DNA of 5,786 bases from the NCBI GenBank assembly GCA_002900555.1, contig MUGD01000127.1:1-5786 (forward strand). The letters run 5' to 3'. This document shows, in pieces, positions 1 through 5,786 of the stretch; the stretch's first letter is position 1, and the number at the start of each line of letters is the position of its first letter. Under the pieces are notes generated by a model. The model ran no database searches. It was given only the letters and a program-made list of their open reading frames with translations, and was not told the DNA's origin. Origin of the DNA: Thermoplasmata archaeon M9B2D (lineage in GTDB: Archaea > Thermoplasmatota > E2 > DHVEG-1). Position numbers and translations under genes: made by a program.

Positions 1-888
1 GACGCGGTTGTCAGGCGTGATATATGGGCCAGTCAGGCCCGCCGGTGTCGGCCCGATCAGTACATAGATGTCGGTATTGACGGCTGAGGCCAAATGGGCA
101 GGTCCGGTATCGGTTGTCACAATGGCATCGGCATGTTCGATCACTGAGATGAGGTCGATCAGCGGTGTCTTTCCTGTCAGGTCGATCACATTGGCCGGGT
201 AGGGCTTGATCTTCTCAAAATACGCCTCTTCGCCTCTGCCGGCGATGATGACGACGGGGATATATGCGGGTATCTGCGAGAGCAGTGTTTTCCAATGTTC
301 TTGCGGCCATGCCCGGTAGTTGATCTTGTGTCGTCTGCTGTGGGAGTTACTGGGGTTGAAGACGATATATTTTTCAGGAAGCTGATACTTTTTACGGATG
401 TTTTCCCATGTTTCTCCGTAGAGTCTCGGGTAGGCTTTCTTGAGTATGTCAGGTTCGCAGACCGGTGCGATGATCTGCTTGATGACGTCGACCATATGTT
501 TGTGCTCTTTGCCTGTTTTAAGCGGTGTGAACGGAGAACCGACTTTGTGCCTTGCGTGAATCTTTTTGCTCAGGGCATCAAAATGCTTGTTCATCTCCAG
601 GTTGATTAGGAGGTCGTAAGGCGCCTCTTTGGAGTTACGAATGACCCTCCGCTTGTCCTTGCTAAAAAGTGCAGGGACCTTGCGGTGCTGAAGCGGGTAG
701 ACCTTTCGGACCCTCTCATCTTTTTGAAAGATACTTCCGGGACCCGGTGTCGCCACAAAGTCGATCTCAACAGCTTCGCCGTATTGCATTCTGAGCGCAT
801 CGATCACGGCTGTCGCATAGATAAGGTCACCCAGTGCGCCGCAGCGTATGATGAGTATCGTTTTGATATCGTTTAAAATAGTTGCCAA
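1..888 (-). CDS. GT9 family (heptosyltransferase-type) glycosyltransferase, C-terminus cut by window edge
   Basis: The reading frame is open from the left edge to a TTG at 886-888, giving 296 residues without the C-terminus. Family 9 members are usually about 340-350 residues, so roughly 50 are missing. Near the N-terminus is IIRCGALGDLIYATAVIDAL (about residues 13-32), the GT9 signature; D21 sits where the family's catalytic Asp lies. The second domain has FNPSNSHSRRHK (177-188), a Trp-Pro...His-Trp stretch (194-199) and TTDTGPAHLASA (258-269), the ADP-sugar-binding signature. Known members transfer heptose from ADP-heptose to lipopolysaccharide inner core on the cytoplasmic face of the inner membrane. 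Which sugar this one uses cannot be read from the sequence, so WaaC, WaaF or a related role are all possible. No ATG exists before the signature. An in-frame GTG at 928-930 is the only other start, but it lies upstream of the likely -10 box, so TTG is preferred. No clear Shine-Dalgarno site precedes it. It is divergent from the msbA-like gene. Confidence 0.9.
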   Translation of the reverse strand, partial: MATILNDIKTILIIRCGALGDLIYATAVIDALRMQYGEAVEIDFVATPGPGSIFQKDERVRKVYPLQHRKVPALFSKDKRRVIRNSKEAPYDLLINLEMNKHFDALSKKIHARHKVGSPFTPLKTGKEHKHMVDVIKQIIAPVCEPDILKKAYPRLYGETWENIRKKYQLPEKYIVFNPSNSHSRRHKINYRAWPQEHWKTLLSQIPAYIPVVIIAGRGEEAYFEKIKPYPANVIDLTGKTPLIDLISVIEHADAIVTTDTGPAHLASAVNTDIYVLIGPTPAGLTGPYITPDNRV

Positions 889-912
889 AAGAAGTCTGCT
901 TTTTTTTAAATA

Positions 913-918
913 ATTATA
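913..918 (-). promoter_or_regulatory. -10 box of the leftward promoter for the GT9 gene
   Basis: Read on the minus strand this is a perfect TATAAT, 24 bases before the TTG start of the GT9 gene. No good -35 hexamer is found 16-18 bases upstream (GC-rich sequence is present instead). Transcription would start around 905-907, inside a run of eight A residues (minus strand, 900-907), giving a leader of under 20 bases. The call rests on the -10 match and position only. Confidence 0.55.
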
Positions 919-948
919 ACAAAGTCTCACTCCAAAGGGGCTTTACAG

Positions 949-954
949 TAAAAT
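949..954 (+). promoter_or_regulatory. -10 box of the rightward promoter for the msbA-like gene
   Basis: TAAAAT (one mismatch to TATAAT) lies 29 bases before the TTG start of the msbA-like gene, predicting a start of transcription near 961. The -35 region (about 926-931) matches the consensus poorly. It faces the leftward -10 box at 913-918, so the two promoters share upstream DNA. Moderately supported by position, not by a full promoter match. Confidence 0.4.
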
Positions 955-983
955 AGCACTTATCCAATCGAAAGAGAAAGTCA

Positions 984-2690
984 TTGACAAAAATATTTAA
1001 ACGCTATTGGCCCTATCTCAAAGAGTATAAGTTCTACTATTTTATCGTTCTCATCGGGATTTTGCTGACGGTCGCAGCAACAGCAGCTACAGCGCAGATC
1101 ATGAAGCCGCTTATGGATGACATGTTCATAGCCCGTGATCCTGATATGCTGCTCTACATCCCCTTAATGCTGGTTGCAATCTATTTTGCTAAATCTCTCG
1201 GGCGCTATCTGCAATCCGTCTATATGAACTATATCGGTCTGAGCATGGTGACGCGCCTTAGGGAGGTGCTGCTTGACAAGATCCTGCACTTTGATATGCA
1301 GTTGCTCTATGCCAACCGAAGCGGCGAGATGATCTCGCGTGTCACCAACGACATCGGCCGGGTGCAATACTTTGTCTCCAACATGCTGCCGGAGCTGGTT
1401 CGAGAGGCATTGACCGTGGTCGGTCTGGTTGCTTATGTTATCTACCTGAGCCCCGAACTCTCATTTTACGCTTTGGTGGTACTTCCGCTTGTGATCTACC
1501 CTTTGGTCCTGGTCGCTAAACGGTTAAAGAGGCTATCACATCGTTCACAGGAGAAGAACGCGGATGTGATGACCCGATTAACTGAGGTCTTTAACAATAA
1601 CGAGATCATTAAGGCCCATGCAACCGAGGGTTTTGAACTGGAGCGTTTTTCACATGAAAATTGGCGCTTTTTCAAGATCAATATGAAAGGAGTCTACACC
1701 AATGAGCTGGTCTCGCCTATCCTTGAGATCATTGCGGCGATTGGTCTTGCCGCAGTGATCTACATTGGTGGTCAGCAGGTGTATGATGAGAAGATAACCG
1801 TTGGAGAATTTACCGCTTTTTTAACGGCTGTCGGTCTGGTCTTTCAGCCGGTACGGCGAATCGGTTCCATCTACGGAAAGATCCAGGATGCGATAGCGGC
1901 AAGTGAACGTATATTCGGATTGCTTGACCAGCAGAATACGATTGTTGACGGTGAGGCTGTTCTGGACCAACCGATCGAGAAGATCGAATTTGACCATGTC
2001 TTTTTGTCCTACAATGTGAAGCCGGTGCTCAAAGATATCGAACTTACTATAGCAAAAGGACAGAACTTTGCTCTAGTGGGCGACAGCGGCGGTGGGAAAA
2101 GTTCCTTGATCAATCTGTTGCTGCGTTTTTACGACCCGGTATCCGGTGATATCAAGATCAACGGGAAATCGTTAAAAACATACATGCAGGCGTCGCTACG
2201 CCACCAGATCGCCATCGTTTCGCAACGTGTCTACATCTTTCAAGATACCCTGGCCGCCAATGTCGCCTATGGCGATAAGTTGGATGAAGAACGAGTAATA
2301 GAAGCGTTGAGGCATGCTGATGCTTACGATTTCGTCATGAAACTTGATGAGGGTATCCATACGATGATGGAAGAGTTTGGTAGCAACCTTTCGGGCGGAC
2401 AGCGCCAGCGCATCGCGATCGCCAGGGCCATCTACAAGAATGCCTCACTTTTGATTCTGGATGAGGCGACCAGTGCACTCGATAACGAGAGTGAAAAACG
2501 GATACAGAAGGCGCTGGAAGATTATACGAAAGACAAGATTACTATCACGATAGCGCACCGTTTAAGTACGATAGAACATGCGGATCAAATACTGGTGTTT
2601 CAGGCCGGGGAGATCGTGGGAAGAGGGACACATATGGAACTGCTGAAGGGATCGTCCGTCTATCAGCGGCTCTCGGGAGAGCTTCACTAG
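984..2690 (+). CDS. msbA: MsbA-like lipid A/lipopolysaccharide ABC exporter (membrane domain fused to ATPase)
   Basis: A complete 568-residue half-transporter that would act as a homodimer in the inner membrane. Residues 1 to about 310 form the six-helix exporter domain, with clear hydrophobic segments near 17-38, 54-70, 135-177 and 246-290. The ATPase domain follows: aromatic A-loop Y343, Walker A GDSGGGKS (366-373), Q-loop Q414, signature LSGGQ (469-473), Walker B ending D493 with catalytic E494, SALD D-loop (497-500) and switch H525. All catalytic residues are present. Length and architecture match MsbA, which flips lipid A-core from the inner to the outer leaflet; the adjacent GT9 gene fits that role. 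A PglK-like flippase for lipid-linked oligosaccharides has the same architecture and is the main alternative. Start is TTG: the frame has a stop at 954-956, and the first ATG codes for residue 40. A weak GAG (974-976) sits 7 bases upstream. One oddity: the X-loop reads EEFG (463-466) instead of the usual GExG. Confidence 0.88.
   Translation: MTKIFKRYWPYLKEYKFYYFIVLIGILLTVAATAATAQIMKPLMDDMFIARDPDMLLYIPLMLVAIYFAKSLGRYLQSVYMNYIGLSMVTRLREVLLDKILHFDMQLLYANRSGEMISRVTNDIGRVQYFVSNMLPELVREALTVVGLVAYVIYLSPELSFYALVVLPLVIYPLVLVAKRLKRLSHRSQEKNADVMTRLTEVFNNNEIIKAHATEGFELERFSHENWRFFKINMKGVYTNELVSPILEIIAAIGLAAVIYIGGQQVYDEKITVGEFTAFLTAVGLVFQPVRRIGSIYGKIQDAIAASERIFGLLDQQNTIVDGEAVLDQPIEKIEFDHVFLSYNVKPVLKDIELTIAKGQNFALVGDSGGGKSSLINLLLRFYDPVSGDIKINGKSLKTYMQASLRHQIAIVSQRVYIFQDTLAANVAYGDKLDEERVIEALRHADAYDFVMKLDEGIHTMMEEFGSNLSGGQRQRIAIARAIYKNASLLILDEATSALDNESEKRIQKALEDYTKDKITITIAHRLSTIEHADQILVFQAGEIVGRGTHMELLKGSSVYQRLSGELH
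2669..2682 (+). other. Perfect inverted repeat at the 3' end of the msbA-like gene (possible hairpin)
   Basis: GCTCTC-GG-GAGAGC is a perfect 6-base inverted repeat ending six bases before the TAG stop. It would fold as a five-pair stem with a CGGG tetraloop. No run of T follows, so it is not a canonical intrinsic terminator, but it is the best hairpin near the convergent junction. The 36-base gap 2691-2726 has no terminator of its own, only the short palindrome AGCTAGCT (2725-2732) over the opposing stop codon. Confidence 0.3.
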
Positions 2691-2726
2691 TATTCAGAAG
2701 GATACACTGCTTTGATATTGTGGTAG

Positions 2727-4058
2727 CTAGCTGGCTCCTTTTCGTATCAATACGGTTTTGACTGTTTTAAGCAAAATAACAAGATCCATCCAGAGGTTCC
2801 AATTCCTTATGTACCAGATATCGAGTTCGACGCGTGAGATAAAATCGACTTCGCTTCTGCCGTTTACCTGCCATAAACCGGTTATTCCAGGCTTTACAGT
2901 CAGGATTGTTTCCAAACTATCCCCAATTTTTTCTTTTTCATTGAGCATGTAGGGACGCGGTCCAACAAAACTCATCTCGCCTTTTAATACATTAAAGATT
3001 TGTGGCAGTTCATCTAGGGATGTTTTTCGTAAAAAGTGGCCTATCTTTGTGATTCGCGGATCGTTTTCATACTTATGGTACTTGGCATAAGCTTGAATCT
3101 CTTTGGGATGTTCTTTTAGATACCTTTCAAGCAGTTCGTTCCCATTCTTAGCCATTGTTCTAAATTTGTAGCAGATAAAGGTCCCATTATCTTTTCCCAT
3201 TCGCTCCTGTTTGAAGAAAATGGAACCTTTTGGCTCCTCTTTTTTGATCTTGTAAGCTATAAAAGCCATAAGAGGCAGGAGCAGTGGAAAAGCGATTAAG
3301 AACAGGACAAAGTCCGAAAGCTCCTTTAGCCAGATGCGGTACCGGCTCTTCAAGCGATTCTGAAAGACAATAAGGTTCGTCCGAGTATTGGAAAGCTCGT
3401 AGACATGTGACTGAGTTAGGTCATACTCATCCATTAATGGGATAAAGACGACCTCATGTCTGCTTTGAATCTGCTGGTCGATGATGCGGCGAAGATCTTT
3501 AGCATTGGCCTCTTTGGAATTTACGAAGACGGTCTTAGGCTCGTTTCTATTGGCTTCGACATATCCCAGATAGTGGTTGCGGAATATCTCCTCGACAATA
3601 AAGGGATCGTTCCCGTACACCTTGGCTTCACGCCGCCAAATCCCTGCCCTGAAAAGCAGCTTTTTACCGATATTTTTGAAAAGAGGGATCGTTAGGCCCA
3701 TAAAGAAAAAGGCGAAAATGATAACGGCCCGTGAATATGCCTCGACACTCTTTGTCATCGCCAGATAGGCCATTACGATAAGAAAGGCGAAACTGAGTGC
3801 TTTGAGGATCTGCCTGCTCTCATGCCAGAAGTCGTAGCGTCTGGTATAAGCACCTTCGTAGGCAAGCATGCCCAAGACAGCTAGATATACAAGTAAAGAG
3901 CCTGTATAGTTAGCAAGCGGCTGCGAATGTGTTGCAAAAAAATAAGAGTCCAAAGCTTCCCTTAACAGGTATGCCAGACAGACAGCTGTAAAAATAGCTG
4001 ACGCATCAAGAGAGACAAGAATGACTTTCGATAAAAGGTCTCGCATATTTTTCCGCAT
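2727..4058 (-). CDS. wbaP: WbaP-like undecaprenyl-phosphate hexose-1-phosphate transferase
   Basis: A complete 443-residue polyprenyl-phosphate sugar transferase (Salmonella WbaP is about 476). Family members move a sugar 1-phosphate from a nucleotide sugar (UDP-galactose for WbaP, UDP-glucose for WcaJ) to undecaprenyl phosphate, the first step of O-antigen, capsule or exopolysaccharide assembly. The N-terminal part has four likely membrane helices (about 11-33, 54-70, 86-103, 108-127), then a soluble domain of about 115 residues. A hydrophobic membrane hairpin (249-270) opens the catalytic domain. That domain contains [10 protein letters not shown] (281-290), CYKFRTM (296-302), NDPRITKIG (332-340), TSLDELPQ (346-353) with the Asp349-Glu350 catalytic pair, VGPRP (365-369), [13 protein letters not shown] (390-402) and a WbaP-like C-terminus. 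The sugar (galactose or glucose) is not decidable here. The ATG start has a good GGAG site. It lies downstream of two same-strand glycosyltransferase genes but across a 100-base gap with its own promoter, and is convergent with the msbA-like gene. Confidence 0.93.
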   Translation of the reverse strand: MRKNMRDLLSKVILVSLDASAIFTAVCLAYLLREALDSYFFATHSQPLANYTGSLLVYLAVLGMLAYEGAYTRRYDFWHESRQILKALSFAFLIVMAYLAMTKSVEAYSRAVIIFAFFFMGLTIPLFKNIGKKLLFRAGIWRREAKVYGNDPFIVEEIFRNHYLGYVEANRNEPKTVFVNSKEANAKDLRRIIDQQIQSRHEVVFIPLMDEYDLTQSHVYELSNTRTNLIVFQNRLKSRYRIWLKELSDFVLFLIAFPLLLPLMAFIAYKIKKEEPKGSIFFKQERMGKDNGTFICYKFRTMAKNGNELLERYLKEHPKEIQAYAKYHKYENDPRITKIGHFLRKTSLDELPQIFNVLKGEMSFVGPRPYMLNEKEKIGDSLETILTVKPGITGLWQVNGRSEVDFISRVELDIWYIRNWNLWMDLVILLKTVKTVLIRKGAS

Positions 4059-4062
4059 ATTA

Positions 4063-4066
4063 CTCC
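4063..4066 (-). promoter_or_regulatory. Shine-Dalgarno site of the wbaP-like gene
   Basis: GGAG on the minus strand lies four bases (TAAT) before the ATG at 4056-4058. It is the clearest ribosome binding site in the window and supports this ATG over the in-frame Met at codon 5. Confidence 0.7.
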
Positions 4067-4078
4067 AATTTTTTTATG

Positions 4079-4084
4079 ATTATA
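4079..4084 (-). promoter_or_regulatory. -10 box of the promoter for the wbaP-like gene
   Basis: A perfect TATAAT on the minus strand, 20 bases before the ATG of the wbaP-like gene. Transcription would start near 4072-4074, within a run of seven A residues (4069-4075), leaving a leader of about 15 bases that contains the GGAG site. No recognisable -35 box lies 17 bases upstream. The rest of the 4085-4158 gap holds only short, weak inverted repeats (for example GTTCA 4110-4114 with TGAAC 4123-4127), and no terminator for the upstream gene. Confidence 0.55.
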
Positions 4085-4158
4085 TCCAACGGAACTTCTA
4101 AGGTTGTGGGTTCAGTGTATGTTGAACGTTGTATTTAGCTAGAGTAGACTGCTCTCCA

Positions 4159-5259
4159 TTAGATGTTCTTTGCCTGCATGAACTGCATAAAAAATGATTC
4201 ATAATCATTAGTGATTTTATTCCATGAATAGAGAGTATCTATTTTCTCGATATTTTTTTCTAATAAACCGGTATATTCTCTCTTTTGGACTGTGTCTAGT
4301 ACGGCAGTAATATCCTTACTCGTTTTAAAATAGAGCGCATCTGAGCCAAGGATAGCCGAATTGAACTCATTTTCATTGGCACAGATCAGTGCATTGGAGC
4401 CCATCGCTTCGAGAAGCGACGGGTTGGTCCCCCCGACGGTATGGCCATGAAAATAGAGGTTAGAAAAACAGCGTAGACTGTCGAGTCTGGCTTTGTCATA
4501 GACACCGCCGATAAATACGATATTGGCGATATCCGCAAATTTGGACTTGAGGTAGTTCCCGTAGCTCGTGTCATATCTGCCGATGACCAGAAACGGCCGT
4601 TTCACCGTGGCGTTTGCTACGCCCTCCAGGATCACTTCGATGCTGTTCTCAGGCTCCAGTCTCGCGATCAACATATCGTAATTGTACTTTTCAACACCGT
4701 ACTGAGTATATACCGATTCATCGTATTCGGTGATTGCATAGGAGCCGTAGGGGATATAGACCGACTTGGCACTGTATTTGGATTGCAGATAACTTTGTAT
4801 CCCAACCGAATCGGAGATCAGATGATCGCTTTTGCGCACCGCCAGTGACTCGGCCCACTGTAGGAACTTCTGAACTTTCGCGCTGTATTTCGTCCGCTTC
4901 CACTCTAGTCCGTCCATATTGGTTACGACTATTGAGCCTTTGGGGTGCAGATCGAAAAAGACGGAGCTGCTCGTATACCCCAGCTGCAGGATGATGTCGT
5001 AATCATGTTTGCGGGTATCGAGGATGCAGAGCAGGTCATAGATAAACTGCCCGGCGGTACCGATTCGGTTCTCGGGATCATAGATATGCTTGATCTTTAC
5101 ACCGTTAAACTCTTTCTCTTGATACGGGTGAGAGTTACTGTTGTAAACGGTCAAATCATGACCGCGCTGTACAAGCTCCACACTCAGATATTCAGCAAAC
5201 TGTTCAAACCCACCGTAATGGTTCGGGATACCACGGGTTCCTAAAATGGCTATTTTCAT
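4159..5259 (-). CDS. DUF1972/GT4 family glycosyltransferase (rhamnosyltransferase-like)
   Basis: A complete 366-residue, two-domain (GT-B) cytoplasmic glycosyltransferase. The N-terminus MKIAILGTRGIPNHYGGFEQ (1-20), with GTRGIP (7-12) and YGGFE (15-19), is the hallmark of the DUF1972 family. NMDGLEW (114-120) and HGHTVGGTNPSLLEAMG (271-287) are further family motifs. The last one stands in place of the usual GT4 E-x7-E motif: E284 is kept, but the first Glu position is G276. The best-known relatives are streptococcal Cps2T/WchF enzymes, which add rhamnose to the first, lipid-linked glucose. A similar second-sugar role here is an inference from family and from the nearby wbaP-like gene. The ATG start overlaps the preceding gene's stop as TAATG, indicating an operon with coupled translation. 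The C-terminal quarter is much more AT-rich than the middle. Donor and acceptor remain unknown. Confidence 0.9.
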   Translation of the reverse strand: MKIAILGTRGIPNHYGGFEQFAEYLSVELVQRGHDLTVYNSNSHPYQEKEFNGVKIKHIYDPENRIGTAGQFIYDLLCILDTRKHDYDIILQLGYTSSSVFFDLHPKGSIVVTNMDGLEWKRTKYSAKVQKFLQWAESLAVRKSDHLISDSVGIQSYLQSKYSAKSVYIPYGSYAITEYDESVYTQYGVEKYNYDMLIARLEPENSIEVILEGVANATVKRPFLVIGRYDTSYGNYLKSKFADIANIVFIGGVYDKARLDSLRCFSNLYFHGHTVGGTNPSLLEAMGSNALICANENEFNSAILGSDALYFKTSKDITAVLDTVQKREYTGLLEKNIEKIDTLYSWNKITNDYESFFMQFMQAKNI

Positions 5260-5786
5260 TATTCTGTCTCAAACACTTTCACAATTTTTTCATTGAATAT
5301 GCTCTCATTAAAGTCATTTACTCTTTGTCGCGCATTATGAGAGAATATTTCATATTCGTCCTTGTTGGTTGACAAATATAATATTTGCTGTGCTACAGCA
5401 TTCACTTCATATGATGATATTAAAAACCCTTCGACACCTTCTCGGACGATCTCAGCCGGTCCACCGATGGGGGGAACGATGACCGGTAATCCATGAGACA
5501 TGCCTTCCAAAACTGTCAAACCGAATGTTTCGATCCATTCATCCGGACGTGATAAGTTTAACAATAAATCCGCTCGCGCATAAAATGAATTGACATTTTG
5601 TTGGCGTGGATAGATGGTTACATTTGAAGGAATAGTGACATCTTGTAGGTAATCATTGATTTCAGATTGTTCAGCATTTAAAACCAGCGTAAATGATATG
5701 GAATTATCCAGAGTTAGGATATGAGCTAACTTAAAAAATTCAAAAACACCTTTGTATTTTTTGAGAGAGCATACCATCAAAACATT
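5259..5786 (-). CDS. GT4 family glycosyltransferase, C-terminal part only (start lies beyond the window)
   Basis: The frame stays open to the right edge and gives the last 175 residues of a GT-B glycosyltransferase. The first visible residues, NVLMVCSLKKYKGVFEFFKL, match the strand and 'KG' loop that open the nucleotide-sugar-binding domain of GT4 enzymes. The whole acceptor-binding N-terminal domain, usually about 180-200 residues, is therefore outside the window. A TTG at 5778-5780 should not be taken as the start. The E-x7-E motif is present (E86 and E94 of the fragment, in ETFGLTVLE), followed by MSHGLPVIVPPIGGPAEIV (96-114), with the GG-x-x-E phosphate-binding region. It would add a sugar to a lipid-linked glycan in the cytoplasm; which sugar cannot be told. 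Its TAA stop shares one base with the ATG of the next gene. The DNA is AT-rich compared with the msbA-like gene. Confidence 0.88.
   Translation of the reverse strand, partial: NVLMVCSLKKYKGVFEFFKLAHILTLDNSISFTLVLNAEQSEINDYLQDVTIPSNVTIYPRQQNVNSFYARADLLLNLSRPDEWIETFGLTVLEGMSHGLPVIVPPIGGPAEIVREGVEGFLISSYEVNAVAQQILYLSTNKDEYEIFSHNARQRVNDFNESIFNEKIVKVFETE

Noticed and set aside
295..876. Open frames on both strands (295-609 plus, 606-800 minus, 685-876 plus) within the left end
   Set aside because: They lie in other frames over the GT9 gene, whose translation shows continuous family motifs; none resembles a known protein.
900..907. T8/A8 run as a phase-variation switch
   Set aside because: It is outside any coding sequence and short; Campylobacterota phase-variable genes mostly use long poly-G tracts, and none occurs in the window.
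928..930. GTG as the start of the GT9 gene
   Set aside because: It is upstream of the perfect TATAAT at 913-918, adds a Lys/Leu-rich tail not expected in the family, and has no properly spaced ribosome site. It remains possible if transcription starts further upstream.
4141..4158. Hairpin just after the DUF1972 stop codon (AGAGCA-GTC-TACTCT on the minus strand) as a terminator
   Set aside because: The stem has a mismatch and is not followed by a T-run on the transcript strand.
4734..5244. Two plus-strand open frames (4734-4994 and 4945-5244) and two short minus-strand frames (4386-4574, 4718-4903)
   Set aside because: They are antisense or shifted shadows of the DUF1972 gene in its GC-richer part, where stop codons are rarer; the sequences look like random translation.
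5778..5780. TTG as the start of the right-edge glycosyltransferase
   Set aside because: The sequence just after it is the middle of a GT4 protein (start of its second domain) and the frame stays open to the edge, so the true start lies outside.
1..5786. A previously undescribed multi-gene system, CRISPR array, transposon or RNA gene
   Set aside because: All five coding regions belong to recognisable surface-glycan families, intergenic gaps are at most 100 bases, and no repeat array, terminal inverted repeats, transposase or tRNA-like fold was seen.

Overview
The window looks like chromosomal DNA from a Gram-negative bacterium. It carries part of a cell-surface glycan locus: a lipopolysaccharide-type glycosyltransferase, an MsbA-like lipid exporter, and the tail of an O-antigen or exopolysaccharide cluster. 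Several traits suggest the Campylobacterota (Sulfurimonas/Sulfurovum-like): TTG start codons, promoters recognisable mainly by a TATAAT-like -10 box with poor -35 boxes, AT-rich leaders, and the style of the MsbA-like protein. This taxonomic call is an inference from general features and was not tested by any search.

Layout, left to right. Positions 1-888 (minus strand) hold the N-terminal 296 residues of a GT9 (heptosyltransferase-type) glycosyltransferase, cut by the left edge. Positions 889-983 are a compact divergent promoter region. Positions 984-2690 (plus strand) encode a complete MsbA-like ABC exporter. A 36-base convergent gap follows. Positions 2727-4058 (minus) encode a complete WbaP-like polyprenyl-phosphate hexose-1-phosphate transferase with its own promoter and Shine-Dalgarno site in the 100-base gap 4059-4158. 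Positions 4159-5259 (minus) encode a DUF1972/GT4 glycosyltransferase. It overlaps by one base the stop codon of a second GT4 glycosyltransferase (5259-5786, minus), which is cut by the right edge.

How the genes may work together. The WbaP-like enzyme would start a glycan on undecaprenyl phosphate at the inner membrane. The two GT4 enzymes would add further sugars in the cytoplasm. The GT9 enzyme would build lipopolysaccharide inner core, and the MsbA-like transporter would flip lipid A-core across the inner membrane. The window therefore probably sits at the border between a core/lipid A export pair and an O-antigen or exopolysaccharide cluster. There is no intergenic stretch over 300 bases. 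I see no RNA gene, mobile element, CRISPR array or phase-variable poly-G tract, and no clearly novel system. The points most worth checking are the face-to-face promoters, the A-tract leaders, and a sharp base-composition change inside the DUF1972 gene.
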